NCBI RefSeq assembly: GCF_004078635.1
Contig: NZ_RZNB01000001.1
Coordinates: 434,001 to 498,000, forward strand
From: Labedella phragmitis
Lineage (GTDB): Bacteria; Actinomycetota; Actinomycetes; Actinomycetales; Microbacteriaceae
DNA length: 64,000 nucleotides
Reading direction: 5' to 3'
The position numbers and the translations under genes were made by a program. The notes beneath the pieces were generated by a model that saw only the letters and a program-made list of their open reading frames with translations, ran no database searches and was not told the origin of the DNA. Shown here one piece after another: positions 25,549 to 33,490 of the stretch. The first letter of the stretch is position 1, and each line of letters starts with the position of its first letter.

Positions 25549-26256
25549 TCAGGCGATCGTGCCCGTGCCCTCGGCCTCCACGCGATCGTCGTGGAGCAGC
25601 TCGCCCTCAGCGTCCACCGGCGTGACCGAGACGTCGAAGCTGATGGGCGATCCGGCCTGGTACGGGAAGTTCTCGCCGTAGGAGAAGGACTCGTCCGTGC
25701 CGAGGGTGTACACGGAGGGGTCGACGTACGAGCCGTCGGCCAGACCCGAGTCGTTCACGCCCTGCTCCATGAACAGCTCATCGTCGACGACCGAGTCCAT
25801 GCCCTGCATGTAGGGCCAGTCGTCGTAGCGGGCATCGATCGAGACGAGGCTCGAGCCGAGATCGACGGGCTCGCCGGTGTTCGTGACCACGTAGTTGACG
25901 AACACGATCTCGTCGCCCTCGGCGATGATCGGCTCGTTCGTGTCGGGATCGACGAACTGACCGGTCTTCGTGGCCGTCGTGGTGCCGACCTGGAACACCT
26001 CGACCGTGATGCCGTCGAGGTCGATCGTGGAGATGAGCTCGCCGCCCTCCGTGACGGGGTTCGCCCACGCGGGCTGACTGGTGGCGGTCGGAGCCTCGGC
26101 CTCCTCCGTCTCCTCGACCTCGGTCGGCTCCGACTCTCCGGACTGCTCCGTATCGGTCGGCGCCTCCTCGGTGGCGCTCGAGCAAGCGACGAGTCCGAGG
26201 AGTCCGATTCCGGTGATGGCGGCAGCGGTGAGGGTGCGGGAACGGCGGTCACGCAT
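25549..26256 (-). CDS. Secreted lipoprotein, unknown function
   Basis: This 235-residue lipoprotein has a signal peptide MRDRRSRTLTAAAITGIGLL with lipobox LVAC and lipidated Cys25. An acidic Thr/Glu-rich linker (about 30-60) follows, then a beta-sandwich-like domain with ISTIDLDGITVEVFQVG and IVFVNYVVTNTGEPVDLGSS. This resembles the DUF4352/telomeric-repeat-like Ig fold found in many actinobacterial lipoproteins. The ATG at 26256 is preferred over an upstream in-frame start because it begins the signal peptide. It is probably tethered to the outer face of the membrane. Its role is not known. Confidence 0.8.
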   Translation of the reverse strand: MRDRRSRTLTAAAITGIGLLGLVACSSATEEAPTDTEQSGESEPTEVEETEEAEAPTATSQPAWANPVTEGGELISTIDLDGITVEVFQVGTTTATKTGQFVDPDTNEPIIAEGDEIVFVNYVVTNTGEPVDLGSSLVSIDARYDDWPYMQGMDSVVDDELFMEQGVNDSGLADGSYVDPSVYTLGTDESFSYGENFPYQAGSPISFDVSVTPVDAEGELLHDDRVEAEGTGTIA

Positions 26257-26476
26257 GAGGTCTCTTTTCGTATGACGGTGATCGGTGTCGTGTCGGATCG
26301 TCTCGACCGTATCGGCCGCCGATGTGCCGGGGCGATGGGCAGAAGTCCCCACGGCGTCGCGCTTTATCTCCCGGTGAGAGGACTATTCGGAGGCGGCGCC
26401 ACCGCATCAAACGTGCTGGCCTCCTCGTCGCACGTTCAAGGAATACGAGCGGGCGGCGCGTAGGTTGGACCCCATC

Positions 26477-27427
26477 ATGACGACTCCTGACACCCACCTC
26501 GTGCCCATCGGCCGCTCCGACCTCCAGGTCTTCCCGGTCGCCCTCGGCGGCAACGTCTTCGGATGGACCGCCGATCGCGACGCCTCGTTCCAGATCCTCG
26601 ATGCCTTCACCGATGGCGGGGGCAACCTCGTCGACACGGCTGACGGGTACTCGGCGTGGGTGCCGGGCAACTCGGGCGGCGACTCCGAGACGATCATCGG
26701 GGAGTGGATCGCCCGCACGGGTCGCCGCGACGACCTCGTGATCGCGACGAAGGTCAGCACGCACCCGGAGTTCTCGGGCCTCGCGCCCGCCAACATCCGC
26801 GCGGCGGCCGACGCGTCGCTCGCGCGTCTCGGCACGGACGTCATCGACGTCTATTACGCCCATTTCGACGACGAGAGCGTGCCCCTCGAGGAGACGGTCG
26901 CGGCGTTCTCCGGACTCGTCGACGCGGGCAAGATCCGCACGTTCGCGGTCTCGAACTACTCGGCGGAGCGCATCGACGAGTGGATGGCGGTGACGGAGGA
27001 GAACGGCTTCCACAAGCTTGTGGCCCTCCAGCCGCACTACAACCTCGTCGAGCGCGGGTTCGAGGGTGCACTGCGCGAACGCGCGGAGCGTTACGAGCTG
27101 GGGGTGTTCCCTTACTTCGCGCTCGCGAAGGGTTTCCTCACGGGCAAGTACCGCGGGGGAGCGTCGGTCGACAGCCCGCGCGCGGGCGGAGCCTCCGAGT
27201 ACCTGAACGCGCGGGGAGACGCGGTCATCGACGCGCTCGACGCCGTCGCCGCTTCTCACGAGGTGAGCCTCGCGACCGTCGCGCTCGCGTGGCTCCGTCA
27301 CCAGCCCACGGTGGTCGCGCCGATTGCGAGCGCGAGCCGCCTCGGTCAGTTGCCCGACCTGCTCGCCTCCGCGACGGTCGCCCTCACCCCCGAGGAGTTC
27401 GCCTCCCTCGACGCCTCCTCCTCCTGA
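26477..27427 (+). CDS. Aldo/keto reductase
   Basis: This 316-residue NADPH-dependent TIM-barrel reductase has the catalytic tetrad Asp53 (VDTAD), Tyr58 (DGYSAW), Lys92 (IATKVS) and His129 (YYAHFDD). The cofactor end has VAPIASASRLGQL. ATG at 26477 is chosen; TAGGTT at 26461-26466 lies 10 nt upstream and could be a -10 giving a very short leader. It belongs to the YdhF/YajO-like general AKR group; the carbonyl substrate is unknown. A long palindromic repeat follows the stop. Confidence 0.9.
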   Translation: MTTPDTHLVPIGRSDLQVFPVALGGNVFGWTADRDASFQILDAFTDGGGNLVDTADGYSAWVPGNSGGDSETIIGEWIARTGRRDDLVIATKVSTHPEFSGLAPANIRAAADASLARLGTDVIDVYYAHFDDESVPLEETVAAFSGLVDAGKIRTFAVSNYSAERIDEWMAVTEENGFHKLVALQPHYNLVERGFEGALRERAERYELGVFPYFALAKGFLTGKYRGGASVDSPRAGGASEYLNARGDAVIDALDAVAASHEVSLATVALAWLRHQPTVVAPIASASRLGQLPDLLASATVALTPEEFASLDASSS

Positions 27428-27434
27428 CCCCCTC

Positions 27435-27505
27435 CCTCACCCCCCTGAAAATCCCTTCTGTGCACGCGATTCCGTGCACGAAAGGGATTTTCAGGGGGGG
27501 TGAGG
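27435..27505. repeat. Long palindrome, 59-bp element copy 1
   Basis: CCTCACCCCCC-TGAAAATCCCTT pairs with its reverse complement (one extra G) across an inner GTGCAC...GTGCAC loop. The core 27441-27499 is the same length as, and closely similar to, 45804-45862. It lies between two plus-strand genes and may act as a terminator for the aldo/keto reductase. Confidence 0.75.
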
Positions 27506-27548
27506 TGGGGGAGCGGGCGACGAAACATGGGCGCAACACGGCCCGCTG

Positions 27549-27554
27549 TAGGCT
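27549..27554 (+). promoter_or_regulatory. Leaderless -10 for the ATP-grasp triad
   Basis: TAGGCT followed by 6 nt (CGGCCC) and the ATG at 27561. No ribosome binding site is present. Confidence 0.6.
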
Positions 27555-27560
27555 CGGCCC

Positions 27561-29357
27561 ATGGGAGACCTCTTCGACGGGTACGGTGCGACTCTGGCTC
27601 CGCGGAAGACAGTCTCCGGGGTCCCGCCCTGGGACGAGATGTTCGAGCACGTCGACTCTCCCGCGGGCGCCGCCGAGGCGAGGGCCGGCTACCGAGACAT
27701 CTACAACTCGCTCGCCGCGATGACGCAGGAGGAGCTCAGAGGCCGCACCGACGCGCTCGCGAGTTCGTACCTCGCTCAGGGCGTGACGTTCGACTTCGCC
27801 GGTGAGGAGCGTCCCTTCCCGCTCGACGCCGTGCCGCGCGTGATCGAGCAGGGCGAGTGGACGGGCGTCGAGGCTGGGATCAAGCAGCGCGTCCGCGCGC
27901 TCGAGGGGTTCCTCTCCGACGTGTACGGCCGCCAGAACGCCGTGCGCGACGGCATCATCCCCGCGAGCCTCATCTCCTCGTCGCAGCACTTCCACCGCCA
28001 GGCTGCGGGCATCACGAGCGCCAACGGTGTGCGGATCCACGTCTCCGGCATCGACCTCATCCGGGACGAGCACGGGGAACTGCGTGTCCTCGAGGACAAC
28101 GTCCGTGTCCCGAGCGGGGTGAGCTACGTGATCTCGAACCGCCGGGTCATGGCGCAGACCCTCCCGGAGCTCTTCGTCTCGATGAAGGTGCGTCCCGTCG
28201 GCGACTACCCGAACAAGCTCCTCCAGGCGCTCCGCGCGAGTGCGCCGAACGGCGTCGAGGACCCCAACGTCGTCGTGCTCACCCCCGGCGTCTACAACTC
28301 GGCGTACTTCGAGCACACCCTGCTCGCCCGCCTGATGGGCGTGGAGCTCGTGGAGGGGCGCGACCTGTTCTGCGCGAGCGGCAAGGTGTTCATGCGCACG
28401 ACGAGCGGTCCCCAGCGCGTCGACGTCATCTACCGCCGTGTCGACGACGAGTTCCTCGACCCGCTGCAGTTCCGTGCCGACTCGATGCTCGGCTCCCCCG
28501 GGCTCATGCTCGCGGCGCGCCTCGGCAACGTCACGATCGCGAACGCCGTCGGCAACGGCGTCGCCGACGACAAGCTCGTGTACACCTATGTCCCCGACCT
28601 CGTCCGCTACTACCTCGGCGAGGAGCCGATCCTCAAGAACGTCGACACGTGGCGTCTCGAGGATCCGGGTGCGCTCGAGGAGGTCCTCGACCGGCTCGAC
28701 GAGCTCGTCGTGAAGCCCGTCGACGGTTCGGGCGGTAAAGGGCTCGTGGTCGGGCCGGACGCCTCGCCGAAGGAGCTCGACGAGCTCCGGAACCGCTTGC
28801 GAGCGGATCCCCGCGGCTGGATCGCGCAGCCCGTCGTGATGCTCTCGACGATCCCGACGCTCGTCGAGGACGGCATGCGGCCGCGGCACGCCGACCTCCG
28901 CCCGTTCGCGGTCAACGACGGCGAGGACGTCTGGGTGCTCCCCGGCGGCCTCACGCGTGTCGCCCTCCCCGAGGGGCAGCTCGTCGTCAACTCGAGTCAG
29001 GGCGGCGGATCGAAGGACACGTGGATCGTCGGTGCCGCCGAGCAGCGCGGCATCCCCGAGGACTCCCCGCACGACATCCAGGGTCTCGTCGCCGACCAGG
29101 CGACCGTGACCCAGGCCATCCCGATCATCTACGCCGACCAGCCGGAGCCTGCGCACTCCCCCTACGACCGGCCGACGCGCGCGGATCAGGCGGAGCAGCA
29201 GCAACAGGGAACCGCGACCGACGGGGCGCAGCAGCACTCGCCGTACGACGGGCCCGGCGGCCAGCAGTCGGAGCAGCAACAGCAATCACGGCTGGATCGC
29301 CCGAGCGTCCCGACCGGCTCGAACGGACCGGCCGAGAAGCGGAGCGACGCATGCTGA
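27561..29357 (+). CDS. Circularly permuted ATP-grasp protein with Gln-rich tail
   Basis: This 598-residue protein is of the CP-ATPgrasp (DUF404/DUF407) type, predicted to ligate a carboxylate to an amine using ATP. Family marks are PRVIEQGEW, GIKQRVRALEGFLSDVYG, SSQHFHRQAAGI, DLIRDEHGELRVLEDNVRVPSGVSY (split in two strands), FLDPLQFRADS, NAVGNGVADDKLVYTYVP and VVKPVDGSGGKGLVVG. From about residue 525 the core gives way to a disordered tail with two copies of HSPYD[RG]P and two QQQQ runs, unlike the usual short end. The stop overlaps the alpha-E gene start by 7 nt. The triad recurs in many bacteria; its product is not established. Confidence 0.92.
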   Translation: MGDLFDGYGATLAPRKTVSGVPPWDEMFEHVDSPAGAAEARAGYRDIYNSLAAMTQEELRGRTDALASSYLAQGVTFDFAGEERPFPLDAVPRVIEQGEWTGVEAGIKQRVRALEGFLSDVYGRQNAVRDGIIPASLISSSQHFHRQAAGITSANGVRIHVSGIDLIRDEHGELRVLEDNVRVPSGVSYVISNRRVMAQTLPELFVSMKVRPVGDYPNKLLQALRASAPNGVEDPNVVVLTPGVYNSAYFEHTLLARLMGVELVEGRDLFCASGKVFMRTTSGPQRVDVIYRRVDDEFLDPLQFRADSMLGSPGLMLAARLGNVTIANAVGNGVADDKLVYTYVPDLVRYYLGEEPILKNVDTWRLEDPGALEEVLDRLDELVVKPVDGSGGKGLVVGPDASPKELDELRNRLRADPRGWIAQPVVMLSTIPTLVEDGMRPRHADLRPFAVNDGEDVWVLPGGLTRVALPEGQLVVNSSQGGGSKDTWIVGAAEQRGIPEDSPHDIQGLVADQATVTQAIPIIYADQPEPAHSPYDRPTRADQAEQQQQGTATDGAQQHSPYDGPGGQQSEQQQQSRLDRPSVPTGSNGPAEKRSDAC

Positions 29358-30280
29358 GCCGGATCGCCGAGAGCCTCTTCTGGATCGGCCGCTACATCGA
29401 GCGCAGCGACGGCACGGCCCGCATCCTCGACGTCCACCTGCAATTGCTCCTCGAGGACCCGTGGATCGACGAGAACTCCGCGTGCCACTCGCTCTTGAGC
29501 GTCATGGGCAGCGATCACGACGTCGACGTCCCCCTCACGCGCGAGGACGTGCTCCGGCGGCTCGCCGTCGATCGCACGCACCCGTCCTCGATCGCCTACT
29601 CCATCACCGCGGCGCGCGAGAACGCGCGACGGGCGCGTGAGATCGTGTCGAGCGAACTGTGGGAGTGCCTCAACACGACGCGCACGAGCATGCCGCGACG
29701 CGTCGACCCCGACCAGGTCCACTCGTTCTTCCGCTGGGTGCGTGAGCGGTCGGCGCTCGCGGTGGGAATCGTCGACTCGGCGACGAGCAGGGACGATGCG
29801 TGGCGGTTCTTCACCCTCGGACGGAGCATCGAACGCGCGGACATGACGGCCAGGCTGCTCGCGACGCGTTCTCTCACGGAGGCGTCAGGTCCGTCGTGGA
29901 CGACGATCCTCCGCTCGTGCGGTGCCTACGAGGCCTATCTCCGCACGTACCGCGGCGTGCCGAGCGCGCGGAACGCCGCCGAATTCCTCCTGCTCGACCG
30001 GCTCTTCCCCCGCTCGATCATCTTCTCGATCGTGCAGGCGCTCGAATGCGTGCGCGATCTCGAGCCGCGACTCGACCGTGTGGGAGTCTCCGGGCAGTCG
30101 CAGCGCTTGCTCGGTCAGATCCGCAGCGAGCTCGAGTACACGCCGATCACGCAGATCCTCGACGACCTGCCGGGCCACATGGACAACGTGCAGCGGGCCA
30201 CGCTCGAGACGTCGGAGGCCGTGCGGCAGCGCTTCTTCCCGACGCAGACGGAGCCGAGCTGGATCGGGGAGAACGCATGA
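29351..30280 (+). CDS. Alpha-E domain protein (DUF403)
   Basis: This 309-residue all-helical protein starts MLSRIAESLFWIGRYIERSDGTARILDV, the hallmark of the alpha-E family. Other signatures are ARENARRAREIVSSELWECLN, FTLGRSIERADMTARLL, YRGVPSARNAAEFLLLDRLFPRS and the C-terminal ETSEAVRQRFF. ATG at 29351 lies inside the end of the ATP-grasp gene (ATGCTGA) and its stop overlaps the transglutaminase start (ATGA), so all three are coupled. The family always accompanies circularly permuted ATP-grasp proteins and probably forms a complex with them. The biochemical role is unknown. Confidence 0.92.
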   Translation: MLSRIAESLFWIGRYIERSDGTARILDVHLQLLLEDPWIDENSACHSLLSVMGSDHDVDVPLTREDVLRRLAVDRTHPSSIAYSITAARENARRAREIVSSELWECLNTTRTSMPRRVDPDQVHSFFRWVRERSALAVGIVDSATSRDDAWRFFTLGRSIERADMTARLLATRSLTEASGPSWTTILRSCGAYEAYLRTYRGVPSARNAAEFLLLDRLFPRSIIFSIVQALECVRDLEPRLDRVGVSGQSQRLLGQIRSELEYTPITQILDDLPGHMDNVQRATLETSEAVRQRFFPTQTEPSWIGENA

Positions 30281-31122
30281 AGCGGCTACGGATCGTGCAC
30301 CGAACGGGTTTCACATACGAGGGTCACGTGCAGACGTCCTACAACGAGGCGCGCATGCTGCCCTCGACGACCGACGGTCAGTTCGTGCTCGAGGCGGGCA
30401 TCGAGATCTCCCCGGGCGCGAGCCAGAACATGTACACCGACTACTTCGGCACGAAGGTGACGGCGTTCGAGGTGCTCTCGAAGCACACCGAGCTGTCACT
30501 CACCGCGAGCAGCCTCGTCGAGGTCCGGCCGCGACCGCATCACGAGAGCGCCATCACGTGGGAGCAGCTCGACCAGCTCGTGCGCCGCAGCGTCGAGACG
30601 GTCGAGCAGAGCGAGCAGACCCACCGCACCCGTCCGCCGGAGGACCTCGCCGCCCTGGCGCGCGAGGTGCGGTCGCGGCATGAGACGCCGTACGGTGCCG
30701 CCCTCGAGATCGCCGAGACGATCGGTCGCGAGGTCCAATACGTGCAGGGCGTGACGGGTGTTCAGACCACGGCGGCGGACGCGTGGGAGAAGAAGCACGG
30801 CGTCTGTCAGGACATCACGCACATCACACTCGGCGCGCTGCGCTCCGTCGGGATCCCGGCGCGCTACGTTTCCGGGTATCTGCACCCTCGGCCCGATGCC
30901 CCGGTCGGGGAGACGGTGACCGGCGAATCGCACGCGTGGGTCGAGTGGTTCTCCGGCACGTGGCACGGTTACGATCCCACGAACCTCATCGAGATCGGCG
31001 ACCGGCACGTCCTGGTCGGTCGCGGCCGCGACTATCGGGACGTCGCGCCGTTGCGCGGCGTGTACGCCGGCCCCTTCACGTCCTCCCTCTTCGTCCGCGT
31101 CGAGATCACCCGCGAGTCCTGA
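30277..31122 (+). CDS. Transglutaminase-like cysteine protease family protein
   Basis: This 281-residue protein has a bacterial transglutaminase-like N-terminal beta-domain (LRIVHRTGFTYEG, YNEARMLPS, YFGTKVTAFEVL) and a papain-like core with the triad Cys177 (KKHGVCQDI), His219 (GESHAWVEW) and Asp233 (GYDPTN). Such enzymes cut or form isopeptide and amide bonds. ATG at 30277 overlaps the previous stop. In this triad it is the likely hydrolase or transferase that acts on what the ATP-grasp protein makes. The missing signal peptide indicates a cytoplasmic location. Confidence 0.92.
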   Translation: MKRLRIVHRTGFTYEGHVQTSYNEARMLPSTTDGQFVLEAGIEISPGASQNMYTDYFGTKVTAFEVLSKHTELSLTASSLVEVRPRPHHESAITWEQLDQLVRRSVETVEQSEQTHRTRPPEDLAALAREVRSRHETPYGAALEIAETIGREVQYVQGVTGVQTTAADAWEKKHGVCQDITHITLGALRSVGIPARYVSGYLHPRPDAPVGETVTGESHAWVEWFSGTWHGYDPTNLIEIGDRHVLVGRGRDYRDVAPLRGVYAGPFTSSLFVRVEITRES

Positions 31123-31144
31123 CCCCCGACCTCTCAGGGGGTCA
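31120..31144 (+). terminator. Hairpin at the end of the triad
   Basis: TGACCCCC, which includes the stop codon, pairs with GGGGGTCA over a 9-nt loop. It merges with the 8-bp tandem repeat that follows. Confidence 0.55.
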
Positions 31145-31167
31145 GGGGGTCAGGGGGTCAGGGGGTG
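31136..31167. repeat. Four tandem 8-bp units AGGGGGTC
   Basis: Units at 31136, 31144 and 31152 are identical; the fourth at 31160 ends in G. The array fills the 35-bp gap between convergent genes and runs into the last codons of the HxlR gene, so copy-number change would alter that C-terminus or the stop. Confidence 0.8.
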
Positions 31168-31565
31168 GGGAGGATGCGGGACGTGTTGTCGGCGATCCAG
31201 GAGACGAGGGGGAGGAGCTGCGAGGCGAGCTCCTCACCGAGCGGCGTGAGGCTGTAGTCGACCCGCGGCGGGATGGTCGGCTGCGCCTCGCGCAGGACGA
31301 AGCCGTCGGACTCGAGCAGCTTGAGCGTCTGCGCGAGCATCTTCTCGCTGATGCCCTCGACGCCGCGACGCAACTCTCCCCAGCGGAGTGACCGTTCCGC
31401 GAGCGCGACGATCACGAGCACTCCCCACTTGCTCGTCACGTGGTCGAGCACCACGCGCGTGGGGCACGCGACGGGGAAGACGCCGTCCGTCGTGCCCGGG
31501 CCGGACAGGAGGGAGCCGAGAGTGGCAGGCTCGGCCAGGCCGTCGGGACGTATGAATCTCTCCAT
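31158..31565 (-). CDS. HxlR-family regulator, QorR-like
   Basis: This 135-residue winged-helix regulator is of the HxlR/DUF24 class. The family block CPTRVVLDHVTSKWGVLVIVAL is present (one Cys near residue 34, the usual redox or quinone-sensing position), followed by LRWGELRRGVEGISEKMLAQTLKLLE and YSLTPLGEEL. It is divergent from a QorB-like quinone reductase gene, the same pairing as qorR-qor2 in Corynebacterium. It is therefore likely a repressor released by quinones or electrophiles. ATG at 31565 is used. Confidence 0.88.
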   Translation of the reverse strand: MERFIRPDGLAEPATLGSLLSGPGTTDGVFPVACPTRVVLDHVTSKWGVLVIVALAERSLRWGELRRGVEGISEKMLAQTLKLLESDGFVLREAQPTIPPRVDYSLTPLGEELASQLLPLVSWIADNTSRILPTP

Positions 31566-31571
31566 CAGGTG

Positions 31572-31582
31572 GGTAGCTTACC
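31572..31582. promoter_or_regulatory. Candidate HxlR operator
   Basis: GGTA-GCT-TACC is an inverted repeat in the 101-bp divergent region, just upstream of the regulator start. GGGTAC at 31590-31595 may be a second half-site. GTA/TAC repeats are usual for HxlR proteins. Confidence 0.45.
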
Positions 31583-31666
31583 GAAAAGTGGGTACTGTCG
31601 ATCGGGAAGAATCAGGCGGCCGCCGGGTTGGCACTGGAGAACACTCCGGAACGGAAGGACATCCTC

Positions 31667-32536
31667 ATGACCGTCGCAGCAACCCCCATCGTCGTCACCG
31701 GCGCCACCGGACACCTCGGTCGACTCGTCGTCGACTCCCTGCTCGCTCGCGGCGTCGCACCCGGCGACATCGTCGCCATCGGCCGCAGCGCCGAGAAGCT
31801 CGCGGGCGTCGCCTCGACGGGCGTCCGCACCGCCATCGCCGACTACTCGGACCGAGCCTCCCTCGATGCCGCCTTCGCGGGCGCCGGCAGCCTCGTGCTC
31901 GTCTCCGGCAGCGAGGTCGGGCAGCGCGTCCAGCAGCACACGAACGCGATCGACGCGGCGGTCGCGGCGGGCGTCTCGCGTGTCGTCTACACGAGCGCTC
32001 CCCACGCTACGACGTCGGCGCTCGTCCTCGCCCCCGAGCACAAGGCGACGGAGGAGTACCTCGCAAGCGCGGACGTGGCGAGCACGATCCTCCGCAACAA
32101 CTGGTACACGGAGAACTACGCCGCAGACGTCGCGCGCTCCGCCGCATCCGGTGTGCTCGTCTCGAGCACGGGGGACGGCCGCGTCGCGAGCGCTTCGCGC
32201 GCCGACTATGCGGATGCCGTCGCCGCGGTGCTCGTGACCGACGGTCACGAGGGCGCCGTCTACGAGCTCTCCGGGGACGTCGCGTGGACCTACACGGATC
32301 TCGCCGCTGCGATCACCGAGATCACGGGGAAGCCCGTCGAGTGGAAGAACGTGAGCACGGAGGAGCACCTCGCCATCCTCACCGGTGCGGGCCTCGACGA
32401 GGGGACCGCGGGATTCGTCGTCGCTCTCGACGGCAACATCAGGGACGGTCTGCTCGCGGAGACGAGCGGTGACCTCGCCCGACTCATCGGCCGTCCGACC
32501 ACCCCGCTCGTCGAGGGACTGCGCGCCGCGGTCTGA
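31667..32536 (+). CDS. NmrA-like NAD(P)H:quinone oxidoreductase (QorB/Qor2 type)
   Basis: This 289-residue atypical SDR has TGATGHLG at 11-18 for the dinucleotide, RVVYTSAPHA in the catalytic strand and the segment TILRNNWYTENYA that is typical of the YtfG/QorB quinone oxidoreductases. ATG at 31667 has GGAAGGA at good spacing. It is divergent from the HxlR regulator that probably represses it. The role is two-electron reduction of quinones to avoid redox cycling. The pairing makes this more specific than the NmrA fold alone. Confidence 0.88.
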   Translation: MTVAATPIVVTGATGHLGRLVVDSLLARGVAPGDIVAIGRSAEKLAGVASTGVRTAIADYSDRASLDAAFAGAGSLVLVSGSEVGQRVQQHTNAIDAAVAAGVSRVVYTSAPHATTSALVLAPEHKATEEYLASADVASTILRNNWYTENYAADVARSAASGVLVSSTGDGRVASASRADYADAVAAVLVTDGHEGAVYELSGDVAWTYTDLAAAITEITGKPVEWKNVSTEEHLAILTGAGLDEGTAGFVVALDGNIRDGLLAETSGDLARLIGRPTTPLVEGLRAAV

Positions 32537-32573
32537 GCGTCGGCGATCGCTGCGTCAGCGGTTTCGCGGTCTC

Positions 32574-32589
32574 TGAGTTCGTCGAAGGG
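32574..32589 (+). repeat. Dispersed element TGAGTTCGTCGAAGGG, copy 2
   Basis: Between the convergent quinone reductase and mutarotase-like genes. A partial right arm (TGGTCTCAGG) follows at about 32595-32604. Confidence 0.6.
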
Positions 32590-32626
32590 CCTCTTGGTCT
32601 CAGGATCGCGTGACCTGTGCACGGCG

Positions 32627-33490
32627 TCACCGGGCCGGGACGGACGGTCCTTCCGAGCAGTGCAGGTGGACGGACCACTCACGCGGTAACGAAGCACTGA
32701 CTGTCCAGAGTTCTCTCGCCTGCGCCGCCGAGTCCGAGGGAGTGCTCGTCGGCTCGAGCGCGAGGACGGGGTCACGCGAGAACTCCCCGGAGTCCGCGTA
32801 GACGCCGAGCCAGGGGATCTCGGCGGGATCCCACGTCATGCCGAGCGACCGACCGTCGGGGAGGGCGATCGACGCGTGCACGGATCGAGGGCCGCCGACT
32901 CCTGCGGGATTCGAGCGGAGCGCCCGCGACGCGACGAAGGCCTTCACCGCTCGCGGTGCCACAGTGGCACCGGCCCCGCCGATCGCTGTCGCGCCCGGCA
33001 CCGGGGCGTGGGTGTCGACCCGAGGGTACTCCTGCAGCACCTCGGTGACCCCGGGCAGCGTGATGTGCGCTCCGTCGGCGGCCGAGAACAGCGGGTGGGC
33101 TGACCACAGGAACGATCGCGGCCGGAGGTCCGTCGTCGAGGCCCGATACCGCACCGCGAGACCATCGGGCGTCGGTCGAACGAGACGCTCGAGCACGATG
33201 CCGCTCGAGGCGGAGCGCACGGTGGTCGCGATCTCGTGCTTCCCCGCGGACGACACCGACCACGGCACGTTCCAGACGTCGCCGTGATCCGGGAGACCCT
33301 CACTGGGTGCGATGGTGGGCAGGGCCTCGTCCCAGCCGCCCGTGCCCGAGTGGACGAATCGCGTCGCCCCGGGGGCGGCCGGCCACGACTCGGTGAGCCA
33401 TTCACGACCGAGGGCGACGAGCGACACGATACGCCCGCCGTGCTCCGGATCGAGGCGCAGTCGCACGCCTCCGCCCGAGACCTCGAGCAC
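32627..33490 (-). CDS. Aldose 1-epimerase-like (galactose mutarotase fold) protein
   Basis: This 287-residue beta-sandwich protein resembles aldose epimerases: VRLRLDPEHGGRIVSLVALGREWL at the N-terminus, TGGWDEALPTIAP, DHGDVWNVPW with a candidate catalytic His, and SFLWSAHPLF with a second His. The GTG start at 33490 shares one base with the permease stop (TAGTG), so it is the last gene of the sugar operon. It probably interconverts anomers of the imported sugar. The C-terminal half is shorter and more divergent than in GalM, so catalytic activity is likely but not certain. Confidence 0.8.
   Translation of the reverse strand: MLEVSGGGVRLRLDPEHGGRIVSLVALGREWLTESWPAAPGATRFVHSGTGGWDEALPTIAPSEGLPDHGDVWNVPWSVSSAGKHEIATTVRSASSGIVLERLVRPTPDGLAVRYRASTTDLRPRSFLWSAHPLFSAADGAHITLPGVTEVLQEYPRVDTHAPVPGATAIGGAGATVAPRAVKAFVASRALRSNPAGVGGPRSVHASIALPDGRSLGMTWDPAEIPWLGVYADSGEFSRDPVLALEPTSTPSDSAAQARELWTVSASLPREWSVHLHCSEGPSVPAR

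Noticed and set aside
26461-26476. TAGGTT as a leaderless -10 for the aldo/keto reductase at 26477
   Set aside because: The spacing to ATG is 10 nt, not 6-7; it may be a normal -10 with a very short leader, so it was not counted among the leaderless set.
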